Origin: Pseudomonadota bacterium
GTDB lineage: Bacteria > Desulfobacterota > Binatia > Binatales > Binataceae
DNA: 64,000 nt
Direction: 5' to 3'
NCBI GenBank assembly: GCA_021325355.1
Contig: JAJPHI010000017.1
Coordinates: 23,686 to 87,685, forward strand
A model generated the notes under the pieces. It had not been told where the DNA came from, did not search any database, and saw nothing but the letters and a program-made list of their open reading frames with translations. Of the stretch, positions 55,037-63,814 are shown one piece after another (positions within the stretch are counted from its first letter, which is position 1; the number at the start of each line of letters is the position of its first letter). The position numbers and the translations under genes are program-made.

Positions 55037-55945
55037 TCAGGAGATGAAGCCCTGGTCACGCAGATATGATTCCATGGCGGCGACACACTCGCGCGGTCGC
55101 TCGATCTGGAGAAAATGCGAGGTGTGCGGAATCGTCTCGTATTCGAGGTTGAATTCGCGCGCGGCTTCGCGCGCGATCCGCGACGGCGGCGTCGCCTCCT
55201 CGTCGTCGGGGTCACCGCCGATCAGTTTGACCGGTACCGGCATCGCGCCGAGACCTTCCCACGTCGCCGGATCGCGATTGCTGCCGAACACGTGGGCCTC
55301 GAATTCGCGCGGGCAGGCGAGCACCCACTCACGGCTCGCCGGGTCATAACGCAGCGTTGCGCGGGCCATCAGCTCGTAGGCCTGCGGCGGCCATTTTTTC
55401 ATTCGCCGCGCGAAGCTGGCGGCAAGCTCCTGGGGATCGGCGAAGGCATTCTTGCGTTTGGCGGCGCGCTCGGCGATCGCCTGGGCGTCGCTGAATTCGG
55501 CCATCCGCGCGTGCAGGCGCTCGGGCGGATAGAACGGCGGATCGAACAGCACCAACGGCGACCAGCGCGGGCCGTAGCGCTGGGTCTGCATCGTTGCCGT
55601 CACGGCGGAGAGTGAATGGAAGACGCCGGCTATGGGCTTGGCGCCGAAATGATCCGCGATCGCCGCGAATACCCGCTCCAGATCGAGAATAAAGCGTGGC
55701 CAGTGGTGATGCTCGAACCGATGGAGCGGATTCTGTCCGTGGTTGCGGAAATCAAACAGGATGAGGTCGTAGCGCTCGCGCAGCAGCTCCCAAAAGGGCA
55801 GGTAGCCGTCGATCGCAAGCCCGTTGCCGTGGCTCAGCGCGAGGCGCGGACCGTCGGGGTTGCCATGACGACGCAGGCGGATTACCGCGCCGTCCTCCAT
55901 CGCGATATCGACCGTGCTGAGAGGAGTGGGAATGGTAAACGTCAA
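55037..55945 (-). CDS. Alpha/beta hydrolase
   Basis: About 302 residues. ALSHGNGLAIDGY is the oxyanion HGNG loop, the nucleophile Ser is in AGVFHSLSAVTA (GxxHSL in place of the usual GHSMG), the Asp is probably in GGDPDDEEA and the His is in TIPHTSHFLQIERP. The N-terminus is uncertain. GTG 56023 (track) has no ribosome site. TTG 55945 begins LTFTIPTPLSTVDI, where the first strand fits, and lies after a GGAGG. ATG 55900 would lose this strand. It lies between priA and the ABC gene. Confidence 0.8.
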   Translation of the reverse strand: MTFTIPTPLSTVDIAMEDGAVIRLRRHGNPDGPRLALSHGNGLAIDGYLPFWELLRERYDLILFDFRNHGQNPLHRFEHHHWPRFILDLERVFAAIADHFGAKPIAGVFHSLSAVTATMQTQRYGPRWSPLVLFDPPFYPPERLHARMAEFSDAQAIAERAAKRKNAFADPQELAASFARRMKKWPPQAYELMARATLRYDPASREWVLACPREFEAHVFGSNRDPATWEGLGAMPVPVKLIGGDPDDEEATPPSRIAREAAREFNLEYETIPHTSHFLQIERPRECVAAMESYLRDQGFIS

Positions 55946-56037
55946 ACGCGCCGCCGTCCTCCGTCCAATTGAATCGCGGATGGTAGCAGCAAACGGGTGC
56001 GCGCAAAAAGGCCCGACCACCACATCAGGTTGAGCGA

Positions 56038-58590
56038 CTACATCATGTTGAGCGGATCGATATCGATGAGCAGCTTGACCGCCGCGTCGCGCGCCGCCGC
56101 GGCCGTCTGCGTGCGCGTCATGGCGAGCGCGTCGCGGATAATCTTCAACTCGACGGCTTTGATCACCACCTGCCAGCGGTAGCGCCCGCGCAGACGTTCG
56201 ATTGGCGCCGGCGCCGGCCCGAGCACGCGAAGCTCTGCCGGAGTATGGCTGCGCCCCAGCAGCGTGGCGACCCGGCCGGCGACGGCGGCAACTTGGGCCT
56301 GGTCGCGTCCCTCGATCCGCACCAGCGCCATCCGGCTGAAGGGCGGGTAGCGGAGTTCCCGGCGCAGCTCGAGTTCGCGCCGGATAAAGCGCGCGTAGTC
56401 CTGATCGGCGGCGGCGCGGATGCTGTAATGATGAGGCGCGTAGGTCTGGATCACGACTCGCCCCGTGCGATCGCTGCGGCCCGCGCGCCCGGCGACCTGG
56501 GTCAGCAATTGGAAGGTGCGCTCAGCCGAACGAAAGTCGGGAAGATTGAGACTCAAATCCGCGAGCACCACTCCGACCAGGGTTATCCCGGGAAAATCGA
56601 AGCCCTTAGTGATCATCTGGGTGCCGACCAGAATATCGATGGTGCCGGAACGCAGACTGCGAAGGAGCGCCGCGCGCGCTTCGCGGCGTCCGCTGGTGTC
56701 GCTGTCCATCCGCGCGATCCGCGCGCTCGGCAGCAGCGTGGCGAGCGTGCCAGCGAGACGTTCGGTGCCGAAACCCTGCCCTTCGAGTCCCGGGCCGCCG
56801 CATTCCGGACATCCTTCGGGAGCCGGCGCGCTCTCGCCGCAGAAGTGGCATCGCAGGCTGCGGTCGCGCAGATGGAACGTCAGGCTGACGCTGCAATTGC
56901 GGCAGGCGATGACGTTCCCACACAGATGGCATTGCAGGAAATTGTGATAACCGCGGCGATTGAGAAAGACGATACTCTGCCCGCCGGCTTCAAGATTGGC
57001 GCGGAGCGCCTCGAGCAGCGCCGGCGCCAGCGGTACGGGAGACCCTGCGGCAGTGGGATCTGGCGCCGGCATCGGTCCCGTAGGGGGTGCTTGAGGTGTC
57101 GGCGGCGGTGAAGCGGCGGTCGCCGGTGCGGACGCGGTGCGCAGATGCGCACGCAGATCGATCAACTCGACCGCGGCCAGCGCGCGTCCGGCTACGCGCT
57201 GCGTTATGCGCACCAGCTTGTAGCGTCCGCGTCGCGCGTTGGCGTAGGACTCGGCGGAAGGCGTCGCCGAACCAAGGACGACCGGGCAGCCGCTCAGGCG
57301 GGCGAGGACCACGGCGAGGTCACGGGCGTTATAACGGATGCCCTCCTCCTGCTTGTAAGCCGGGTCATGTTCCTCGTCCACGACGATCAGTCCGAGGTCC
57401 TGAATCGGAGCGAAGACGGCCGAGCGTGGTCCGATGATAACGCGGCAGCGGCGGTCGATCGCGGCCATCCAGGCGGCCCAGCGTTCGGCCACGTTCTGGG
57501 CGCTGTGAAGGACCGCGGCGAGGCGGCCAAAGCGATGCTGAAAGGCCTGCACCACCTCATCGGCCAGAGCGATCTCGGGCTCGAGCACGAGCACCTGGCG
57601 GCCGGCCGCCAAAGCCGCGGCGGCGAGCTGCAGATAGACTTCGGTCTTGCCGCTGCCGGTGACGCCCCACAGGAGAAAACTCGCAAAGCGCGACTCGCGC
57701 ACGGCCGGGACGATCTCGTCGAAGGCCGCCGTCTGCTCCCAGTTGAGCGTGAGCTGCTGCGCCCGCGGTTCCGCGTGCGGCGGCATCGGGCACGGCTCTT
57801 CGGCGATGAGTTCAACGAGATTCCTGCGGGCGAGCGCGCGCAGGATCAGATGGACATCGGCGGTCTCGGCGCGCAGGTCCGCGATCGCCACCGCTGCCGG
57901 ATGGGCGGCGGCGAGCCGTTGCAGAACCAGTCGATGGCGCGCACTGCGCAGGCGCACGCCGTCGGGCGCGCCCTTGAAACGCGCGAAGGTCGGTTGCGCC
58001 TGGCGATGACGTCCGCGGGTGCCGTCGCGCGGCTCGACGAGGCCCTCGCGCATCAGACGCTCGACGACGCGCTCGAAATCCTCCGGCGCGCCCCTCGCGC
58101 GGAGCTGGCGCGCGGTCATCGGGCGCATGCTCAAGGCCTGCACGATCGCGCTCTCGGCCGCGTTGAAGGTCGCGGCGCGCAATGGGTCGGGCGCGCGGAC
58201 GAGGCTGTACAGGCGGCGCGATTCGACGCGGGCCGTGGCCGGAACCACGGCGCGAAACGCTTCGCCGAGACCGGTCATGTAGTAGGAGCCGAGGAACTTG
58301 ATCAGCTCGAGATGCGGTCCGTCGAACAGCGGTTGCGGCTCGAGGATCTCGATAATCGGCTTGAGCTCGCCGGTGCCCGGTGGGTCGGACTCGAGATCCA
58401 GCACGATGCCGGTCAGGCGGCGCGAGCGCACTTCGACGAGCACGCGATGGCCGCGCCGCAGACGCAAGGTGAACTCGTCGGGCACCCGATAGGAAAGCGC
58501 CTCGAGGCCGGCGCCGGTCGCGCCCAGTATCACGATTCGGGCATACAGCTTGCCCGCGGATGCCGCGGCACGCTCCGGCGGAATGTTCAT
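56038..58590 (-). CDS. priA: Primosomal protein N' (replication restart helicase PriA)
   Basis: An 850-residue DNA helicase that reloads the replisome at stalled forks. The N-terminal 3'-end-binding domain is followed by Walker A GVTGSGKTEVYLQ and the DEEH box VVDEEHDPAYKQEEG. The zinc-binding module shows CHLCGNVIACRNCSVSLTFH and CHFCGESAPAPEGCPECGG (eight cysteines), and VGTQMITKGFDFP is helicase motif V. A Pro/Ala-rich insert (TAASPPPTPQAPPTGPMPAPDP) before the zinc region is unusual. ATG 58590 is preferred to GTG 58608. Confidence 0.96.
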   Translation of the reverse strand: MNIPPERAAASAGKLYARIVILGATGAGLEALSYRVPDEFTLRLRRGHRVLVEVRSRRLTGIVLDLESDPPGTGELKPIIEILEPQPLFDGPHLELIKFLGSYYMTGLGEAFRAVVPATARVESRRLYSLVRAPDPLRAATFNAAESAIVQALSMRPMTARQLRARGAPEDFERVVERLMREGLVEPRDGTRGRHRQAQPTFARFKGAPDGVRLRSARHRLVLQRLAAAHPAAVAIADLRAETADVHLILRALARRNLVELIAEEPCPMPPHAEPRAQQLTLNWEQTAAFDEIVPAVRESRFASFLLWGVTGSGKTEVYLQLAAAALAAGRQVLVLEPEIALADEVVQAFQHRFGRLAAVLHSAQNVAERWAAWMAAIDRRCRVIIGPRSAVFAPIQDLGLIVVDEEHDPAYKQEEGIRYNARDLAVVLARLSGCPVVLGSATPSAESYANARRGRYKLVRITQRVAGRALAAVELIDLRAHLRTASAPATAASPPPTPQAPPTGPMPAPDPTAAGSPVPLAPALLEALRANLEAGGQSIVFLNRRGYHNFLQCHLCGNVIACRNCSVSLTFHLRDRSLRCHFCGESAPAPEGCPECGGPGLEGQGFGTERLAGTLATLLPSARIARMDSDTSGRREARAALLRSLRSGTIDILVGTQMITKGFDFPGITLVGVVLADLSLNLPDFRSAERTFQLLTQVAGRAGRSDRTGRVVIQTYAPHHYSIRAAADQDYARFIRRELELRRELRYPPFSRMALVRIEGRDQAQVAAVAGRVATLLGRSHTPAELRVLGPAPAPIERLRGRYRWQVVIKAVELKIIRDALAMTRTQTAAAARDAAVKLLIDIDPLNMM

Positions 58591-58673
58591 CAGCGCCGAG
58601 TTTAACACGGTGCCAGCGTCAAATTGATTTTTCCCGGCTGCCTGCTAGAAGTCGCCGATGAAGGAGTACGCTC

Positions 58674-59444
58674 ATGAGGCTCGAAAACAAGGTCGCTATC
58701 GTTACCGGCGCCGGACGCGGGATGGGCAACGCGATGGCGCGGCGTTTCGCCCATGAGGGCGCGCAGGTGGTGGTCGCCGAAATCGACGAAGCCAGCGCCC
58801 ATCAGACCTACGAGCAGATCGAGCGCCGCGGGATTCTGGTGATGACGGACATGAGCGACGTCGCCCAGATAAACGCCTTGATCGACAAGACCGTCGCCCG
58901 CTACGGACGCGTCGATATCCTCGTCAACAATGCCGGCGTGACGCGCAGCCTCGGCTTCTTCGACGTGACCGAAGCCGACTGGGACTGGATGTACTCGATC
59001 AACGCGCGCGGACTGTTTTTCTGCATGCAGCGAGCGGCGCGCGAGATGGTCAAGCAGAAGGCCGGCAAGATTATCAACATCGCGTCGATCGCCGGCAAGG
59101 GGTTTCGCGGAACTTCGAATATCGCCTATGCCGGGACGAAAGGCGCGGTGATCGCCATGACGCGGATCGCTGCGGCGCAACTGGCGCGTCACAATATCAA
59201 CGTGAACGCGATCTGCCCGGGAGCGACGCGCACCCATCTCTACGAGACCATCCAGCAGGAACTTATCGCCAAACGCGGCGTCACGGCGGAGGAGCTCGAG
59301 CGGCGCATGGACGCGTCGATCCCGCTCGGCCGCTCGAACTCGCCGGATGATATCGCCAACATGGCCTGTTTCCTCGCGTCGGCGGAGGCGGACAATATTA
59401 CCGGGCAGTCGTTCAATGTCGATGGCGGCCTGGTATGGGACTGA
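58674..59444 (+). CDS. Short-chain dehydrogenase, FabG/BDH-like
   Basis: A 256-residue classical SDR separate from the four-copy array. The cofactor loop is TGAGRGMGNA, ILVNNAGVTRS is the NNAG motif, the Ser is in NIASIAGKG and Tyr/Lys are in AYAGTKGAV. AICPGATRTHLY and GQSFNVDGGLVWD follow. AAGGAG precedes the ATG. An acidic residue after strand 2 (VVAEIDE) suggests NAD+. It is divergent from priA with an 83-base gap. Confidence 0.93.
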   Translation: MRLENKVAIVTGAGRGMGNAMARRFAHEGAQVVVAEIDEASAHQTYEQIERRGILVMTDMSDVAQINALIDKTVARYGRVDILVNNAGVTRSLGFFDVTEADWDWMYSINARGLFFCMQRAAREMVKQKAGKIINIASIAGKGFRGTSNIAYAGTKGAVIAMTRIAAAQLARHNINVNAICPGATRTHLYETIQQELIAKRGVTAEELERRMDASIPLGRSNSPDDIANMACFLASAEADNITGQSFNVDGGLVWD

Positions 59445-59503
59445 GCGCCGATCCATGAGCGCGTATCCCGCGAAGGCAAGGCGCCAACCGCGCTGAATCA
59501 AAG

Positions 59504-59770
59504 ATGGTGCTGATTGAATCCGATAACCCGATCGCCGACGCGCGCCTGATCGATCCGTGCGCGGAATGCCGTCGCGAGGAGGGCATTTATTGTGTGGCGT
59601 GGCCGGACAAGCCCCGCTACGACTTCGCGCCGCTCTGTCGGCGCTGCCTGTGGCGCAGGCTCAGGGAGATGCCGAGCGGGCCGACGCGGCGCGCGCTCGT
59701 CAGAAGACTGCTCGGCACACGGAAACCTGATGAAGGCCGCGGCGGTCAGGGCGGCGAACGCGCCGAGTGA
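59504..59770 (+). CDS. Small Cys-rich protein, possible zinc binder
   Basis: An 88-residue basic protein. Five Cys in CAEC, YC and CRRC spacing (positions about 19-50) resemble a zinc ribbon or knuckle, followed by an Arg-rich helix (RRLREMPSGPTRRALVRRLLG). It overlaps the start of the DNA glycosylase gene by 41 bases in another frame and so is likely co-transcribed with it. A nucleic-acid role is plausible but unproven. Confidence 0.6.
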   Translation: MVLIESDNPIADARLIDPCAECRREEGIYCVAWPDKPRYDFAPLCRRCLWRRLREMPSGPTRRALVRRLLGTRKPDEGRGGQGGERAE

Positions 59771-60398
59771 TTGGCGGCAGGCGATGCTCGGCTGTCGGCG
59801 CTGCCCGGCGCTGGTGGCGAGCCGCTCGCGCGTAGTACCGGGGGCCGGCTCGATTCCGGCCGCGGTGGTGTTCGTGGGTCTCGCGCCGGGGCGCCTGGGC
59901 GGCGACCGCACGGGCGTCCCTTTCAGCGGTGATCGCTCGGGCAATCTCTTGCGGAGCATGATCGCGCAGGCGGGCATCAGCAGTTTCTTCATCACCAACC
60001 TGGTGCGCTGCAATCCCCGCGATGAGCGCGGGCGCAATCGCGATCCGACGCGCGCGGAGATCGAGCATTGCCGCTCCCATCTGGCGGCCGAACTAGCGAT
60101 GGTCGCGCCGTCGGTAATCGTCTGTCTCGGCCGGGTGGCGTGGCGCGAACTTGCGGGCGCCGGGGCGAATTTCGATCCGCTGAAGCCCACGCCGCTAAGC
60201 GTCGGCGGCCGCCTGATCTATCCGATGTACCATCCGGCGTATGTCAATCGCGGCGCCTGTCCGCCGCACGTGTATGCGATGCAGTTCCGGCGTCTGCGCC
60301 GGCTCCTCGACCGGATATCGAAGCGCCGGCCCGCTCTCAGTGGCGAGACGGGCCGGCGACCTCGATGCGGCGCAGGAGAAAGCGCGAGCGCGGACTAG
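59730..60398 (+). CDS. Iron-sulfur uracil-DNA glycosylase, family 4/5-like
   Basis: A 222-residue base excision enzyme. Four Cys probably ligate a [4Fe-4S] cluster: CRRC (22, 25), NLVRCNP and EHCRSHL. Motif 1 is VFVGLAPGRLGGDRTGVPFSGDRSG, which matches the family 5 (UDGb) form in the GGxRTG part. Motif 2 is MYHPAYVNRG, closer to family 4. The track's 59592 start overlaps the previous gene; ATG 59730 fits the family N-terminus. It excises uracil or related damaged bases from DNA. Confidence 0.88.
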   Translation: MKAAAVRAANAPSDWRQAMLGCRRCPALVASRSRVVPGAGSIPAAVVFVGLAPGRLGGDRTGVPFSGDRSGNLLRSMIAQAGISSFFITNLVRCNPRDERGRNRDPTRAEIEHCRSHLAAELAMVAPSVIVCLGRVAWRELAGAGANFDPLKPTPLSVGGRLIYPMYHPAYVNRGACPPHVYAMQFRRLRRLLDRISKRRPALSGETGRRPRCGAGESASAD

Positions 60399-61429
60399 AA
60401 CTGATTGATCACGCTGATGCCGACGTTCTCGAACGAGGACATCTGCTGAATAACGTTGAAGGCCTTTTCGAGCGGGATGGTTTCGGTGATCAGTTCACGC
60501 GGCGCAAGGCGTCCGCGCTCGACCATGTCGAGCAGGGCGGGATAGCGGAAGGACTGGATCGCGAGCGAGCCGACGATCTGCAACTCCTTGAACACCACCT
60601 GATCGATCGGCAGTGCGACCTCGCCCTTTTCACCCTGCGTCGTGAGGCCAATCTGGATGTGCCGGCCGCGTTTGCGCAGACTCAGGATGGAGTTGCGGCA
60701 GGTGGCCGCGATGCCGAGGGCGTCGACGCTGACGTCGGCACCGCCGCGCGTCAGGTCGAGGACCGCCTTTACCGGGTCGGTCTTCTTGCCGTTAACGACG
60801 TCCGACGCCCCGACCTTTTTGGCAAGTTCGAGCTTGCGATCGTCCAGGTCGACGGCGATCACGCGCGCGCCGAGCGCGGTCGCAATCTGCACTGCGGACA
60901 GGCCGACACCGCCGCATCCATAGACCACCACCGACTCGTCCGACCGCACCTGGCCCTGGTCGAGGATAGCGTGAAACGCCGTCACGTAGCGGCATCCCAT
61001 CGAGGACGCTTCAACAAAATCGATTTTTTCGGGCAGCGGCGCGAAGTTGAAGTCAGCATGATGCAGCACGCCGTACTGTGCGTAGCCGGTCATGCCCTGG
61101 CTCATGCACTGATTGGAATGTCCGGTACGACAATCGCCGCAGGTGCCGCATCCCTGGGCCAACGGGACCACCACGCGCGCGCCGGGCTTGACGGTCTTGA
61201 CGTCCTTGCCGACCTCTTCGATCACCCCGGCGAACTCGTGTCCCAGGATGGTCGGTAGCCGCGGCCGGAAACCAATCCAGCCCCAGTCGCCCTGCCACAG
61301 ATGCCAATCGGAGCGGCAGATACCGCTGGCTTCGACCCGGACAATCGCGCCGTCGGCGGGACACTCGGGTTGCGGCCAGTCCTTGACCACCATCGGCTTG
61401 CCGACTTCTTCCATCACCATCGCTTTCAT
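60395..61429 (-). CDS. Zinc-dependent alcohol dehydrogenase
   Basis: A 344-residue medium-chain dehydrogenase. Catalytic zinc ligands are in ASGICRSDWH and LGHEFAGVIEEVG. The structural zinc lobe is GCGTCGDCRTGHSNQC (four Cys). The NAD(P) loop is VVVYGCGGVGLSAVQIA and the acidic AVDLDDRKLELA after strand 2 predicts NAD+. The region around WQGDWGWIGFRPRLP resembles long-chain and aryl alcohol dehydrogenases. ATG 61429 is used rather than the upstream 61468 start. Its stop overlaps the glycosylase gene by four bases. Confidence 0.93.
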   Translation of the reverse strand: MKAMVMEEVGKPMVVKDWPQPECPADGAIVRVEASGICRSDWHLWQGDWGWIGFRPRLPTILGHEFAGVIEEVGKDVKTVKPGARVVVPLAQGCGTCGDCRTGHSNQCMSQGMTGYAQYGVLHHADFNFAPLPEKIDFVEASSMGCRYVTAFHAILDQGQVRSDESVVVYGCGGVGLSAVQIATALGARVIAVDLDDRKLELAKKVGASDVVNGKKTDPVKAVLDLTRGGADVSVDALGIAATCRNSILSLRKRGRHIQIGLTTQGEKGEVALPIDQVVFKELQIVGSLAIQSFRYPALLDMVERGRLAPRELITETIPLEKAFNVIQQMSSFENVGISVINQF

Positions 61430-61586
61430 CGATGCGCACCTCGCGGAGAGCTGGAAATAGGTAACCACGGAAAGGATAGACGGCGCTCAGGCAAACGCAA
61501 GAGCAAACCGACTTGCCGCGAAGTTCGCCTAAGCGGCCGGGAAGCCGCAACGCGGCGCGGCTGCTAGAATGAGGCGGCGGCGCGCC

Positions 61587-62456
61587 ATGGAGATAACCCA
61601 GGAATTGGTCAGCGAGGGCTTGCGCAGGTCGCACTATGTCACGAATCAACGTGTGGCCACGGCGATCTATCTCGCTCTCGCGCTCGACAAGCCTTTGCTG
61701 ATCGAGGGTCCGGCGGGGGCCGGCAAGACCGAAATCGCCAAGGTCGTGGCGGCGATGCTCGGGACGGAGTTGGTGCGCCTCCAGTGTTACGAAGGACTTG
61801 ATGAGGCGCGGGCGCTGTACGAATGGAACTATCAGAAACAGCTTCTGCGCCTGCAGGCCGATCAGCATCAGGGGCTCCGCTGGGAGGAAATTTCGGAGCA
61901 CGTATTCTCGCGCGACTATCTGTTGGAGCGCCCGCTGCTGCGTGCGATTCTCGCACCGCATCGGGTGGTGCTGCTGATTGACGAGATCGACAAGGCCGAC
62001 GAGGAATTCGAAGCGTTTCTGCTCGAGGCGCTCTCGGACTTCCAGGTGAGCGTGCCGGAACTCGGCACCCTGAAGGCCGCTTCCAGTCCAGCGGTGATTC
62101 TGACTTCCAATCGCGCGCGCGAACTGTCGGAGGCGCTGCGTCGCCGCTGTTTGCATCTGTATATCGATTATCCGGGAATCGAGCAGGAACGGCAGATAAT
62201 CGCGCTGAAGGTGCCGGAGCTGCCGGAGCGGATGGCCGCCGCGATCGCGCGTCTCGTCAACGCCGTGCGCAAACTCGATTTGAAAAAGGCGCCGTCCATT
62301 GCCGAGGCGCTCGACTGGGCGCGCGCATTGCTGCGTCTCGGCGTGCGGGAGCTCGATGCGCCGGGGGTGCGCGCCACGCTGGGGCTGCTCGTCAAGCACG
62401 AAGCCGATCGCACGCGCGTCGAGGACAAACTACTTTCACTCATCGGGCGCCCCTAG
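61587..62456 (+). CDS. MoxR-type AAA+ ATPase
   Basis: A 289-residue chaperone-like ATPase. Walker A is EGPAGAGKTE (about residues 40-49), Walker B VVLLIDEIDKAD, sensor 1 VILTSNRARELSEALRRRC with the arginine finger, and a C-terminal helical lid. MoxR proteins with a CoxE-like VWA partner mature or insert metal cofactors in oxidoreductases (CoxD/CoxE for CO dehydrogenase). The partner follows immediately. ATG 61587 is preferred to 61569. It is divergent from the alcohol dehydrogenase. Confidence 0.92.
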   Translation: MEITQELVSEGLRRSHYVTNQRVATAIYLALALDKPLLIEGPAGAGKTEIAKVVAAMLGTELVRLQCYEGLDEARALYEWNYQKQLLRLQADQHQGLRWEEISEHVFSRDYLLERPLLRAILAPHRVVLLIDEIDKADEEFEAFLLEALSDFQVSVPELGTLKAASSPAVILTSNRARELSEALRRRCLHLYIDYPGIEQERQIIALKVPELPERMAAAIARLVNAVRKLDLKKAPSIAEALDWARALLRLGVRELDAPGVRATLGLLVKHEADRTRVEDKLLSLIGRP

Positions 62457-62472
62457 GCCGCCGGAGTCCGCG

Positions 62473-63726
62473 ATGACGCAGTCGCTGACGGCGATTCTGC
62501 TGGACTTCATCGGCGCGCTGCGGGACGAAGGCGTGCGCGTCTCGGTCGCGGAATCGCTCGACGCGATGCGCGCGGTCGCCGTCGTCGGTCTCTCGCGCGG
62601 ACGGGTACAGGAGGGTCTGCGCGCGGCGCTGGTCAAGCATCGCGACCATGACCAGATCTTTGACGACCTGTTCAGCAGCTATTTCGGCGCGGCCCTCGAA
62701 GCGCAACAGCCCGACAGCCGCGGGCGTCGCGACGGGCTCGTCGGGATAGGCGGCGGCAGCGGAAGCGGCGAGGCGCTGCCGACCGCAAGGTCGGCGGTGC
62801 GGCGTCCCGCGGCGCCGACGGGCGCGACCGAGGCGATACCGGAGCGCCCCGGCGACAAGCGCCTGAAAGGCGCGACATCCAGGGAGGGGGAGTCGCTCGC
62901 CGCGGAGCAAGGATTCGCGGCCGCGACGGCTACGCGCCCCGGTGCTCGAAGCGACTACGCGGATACCGCTGGCGAAGATCGCTCCCCGCGCGCGAGGCGC
63001 CGTTCGGGAGTCCACGGGCGTGAAACGATCGAGACCACGCCATTCGCCCGCTACACGCAGCTTGAATACGAGCAGGCGCGCGAGATTCTGGCGGTGCTAC
63101 AGCGGCGCCTGCGACAGCGATTGGGGCGGCGCAGCCGAAGGGCGCGACGCGGACGGCTCGACTTTCGACGGACCCTGCACGCGGCAGTGCAGCACGGCGG
63201 CGTGATGGTCGAGCGGCGCTTCCGCAGTCGCCGTCCGCGGCACGTTGATTTGTTGATGCTCGCCGATATTTCCGGTTCCGTACACTATGCGTCGACGCTG
63301 ACGCTGGAATTGATCGCGGGCGCCCGTGAGTGCTTCAGGCGCGTGTCCGCGTTTGCGTATATCGATCGCCTTGCCCTCGCCGAATTTGAGCAAGGCCATC
63401 TTGTTCTGACGCCACAACTCGATTTCTATGCCCGCTCAGACTTTGGGCAGGTGTGTGCGGAGCTTTTGGGTACGTATGCTCATCTCCTTACGCGCGGGAC
63501 CGTCCTGCTGATCATCGGCGATGGGCGCAACAACCGCAAAGCGCCGCGGGTCGATCTGTTCGGCGAGCTGAGTCGGCGGTGTTATAGGACGCTTTGGCTT
63601 AACCCGGAGGAAACCGAACGCTGGAATACCGGAGACAGTGTGATTGGCATCTATGGGAGAATCGCTTCCGTAATAACAGCAAGTGACCTGCGGCTTCTCG
63701 AAGCAGGTCTTGAGCGCATTTTCTAA
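62473..63726 (+). CDS. CoxE-like VWA domain protein
   Basis: A 417-residue partner of MoxR. The N-terminal helical domain (LLDFIGALRDEGVRVSVAESLDAMRAV) is followed by a long disordered Gly/Arg/Ser-rich linker (about 80-190), a basic helix (RRLRQRLGRRSRRARRGRLDFRRTL) and the von Willebrand A domain, with the MIDAS motif LLMLADISGSV and later TVLLIIGDGRNNR. It ends in TLWLNPEETERWNTGDSV, typical of CoxE. The starting gap is 16 bases after MoxR. Base composition becomes visibly less GC-rich toward its 3' end. Confidence 0.9.
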   Translation: MTQSLTAILLDFIGALRDEGVRVSVAESLDAMRAVAVVGLSRGRVQEGLRAALVKHRDHDQIFDDLFSSYFGAALEAQQPDSRGRRDGLVGIGGGSGSGEALPTARSAVRRPAAPTGATEAIPERPGDKRLKGATSREGESLAAEQGFAAATATRPGARSDYADTAGEDRSPRARRRSGVHGRETIETTPFARYTQLEYEQAREILAVLQRRLRQRLGRRSRRARRGRLDFRRTLHAAVQHGGVMVERRFRSRRPRHVDLLMLADISGSVHYASTLTLELIAGARECFRRVSAFAYIDRLALAEFEQGHLVLTPQLDFYARSDFGQVCAELLGTYAHLLTRGTVLLIIGDGRNNRKAPRVDLFGELSRRCYRTLWLNPEETERWNTGDSVIGIYGRIASVITASDLRLLEAGLERIF

Positions 63727-63774
63727 GTCTCTTCAGGCTGGCTTTAACGGCAAAAACTAGAGAGAATGGCCTTA

Positions 63775-63798
63775 GGTTATCAGTTATGACGCATAACC
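63775..63798 (+). promoter_or_regulatory. Inverted repeat upstream of FecR-like gene
   Basis: GGTTAT (63775-63780) and ATAACC (63793-63798) are 6-bp arms separated by 12 bases, in an unusually AT-rich gap. It ends 16 bases before the TTG start at 63815 and could be an operator. The spacing is that of a two-half-site dimer target. Confidence 0.35.
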
Positions 63799-63814
63799 GG
63801 GCTTTAGGAGTAGC

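Noticed and set aside
57145-58605. 486-codon plus-strand ORF over priA
   Set aside because: Antisense to PriA, which has intact helicase and zinc motifs.
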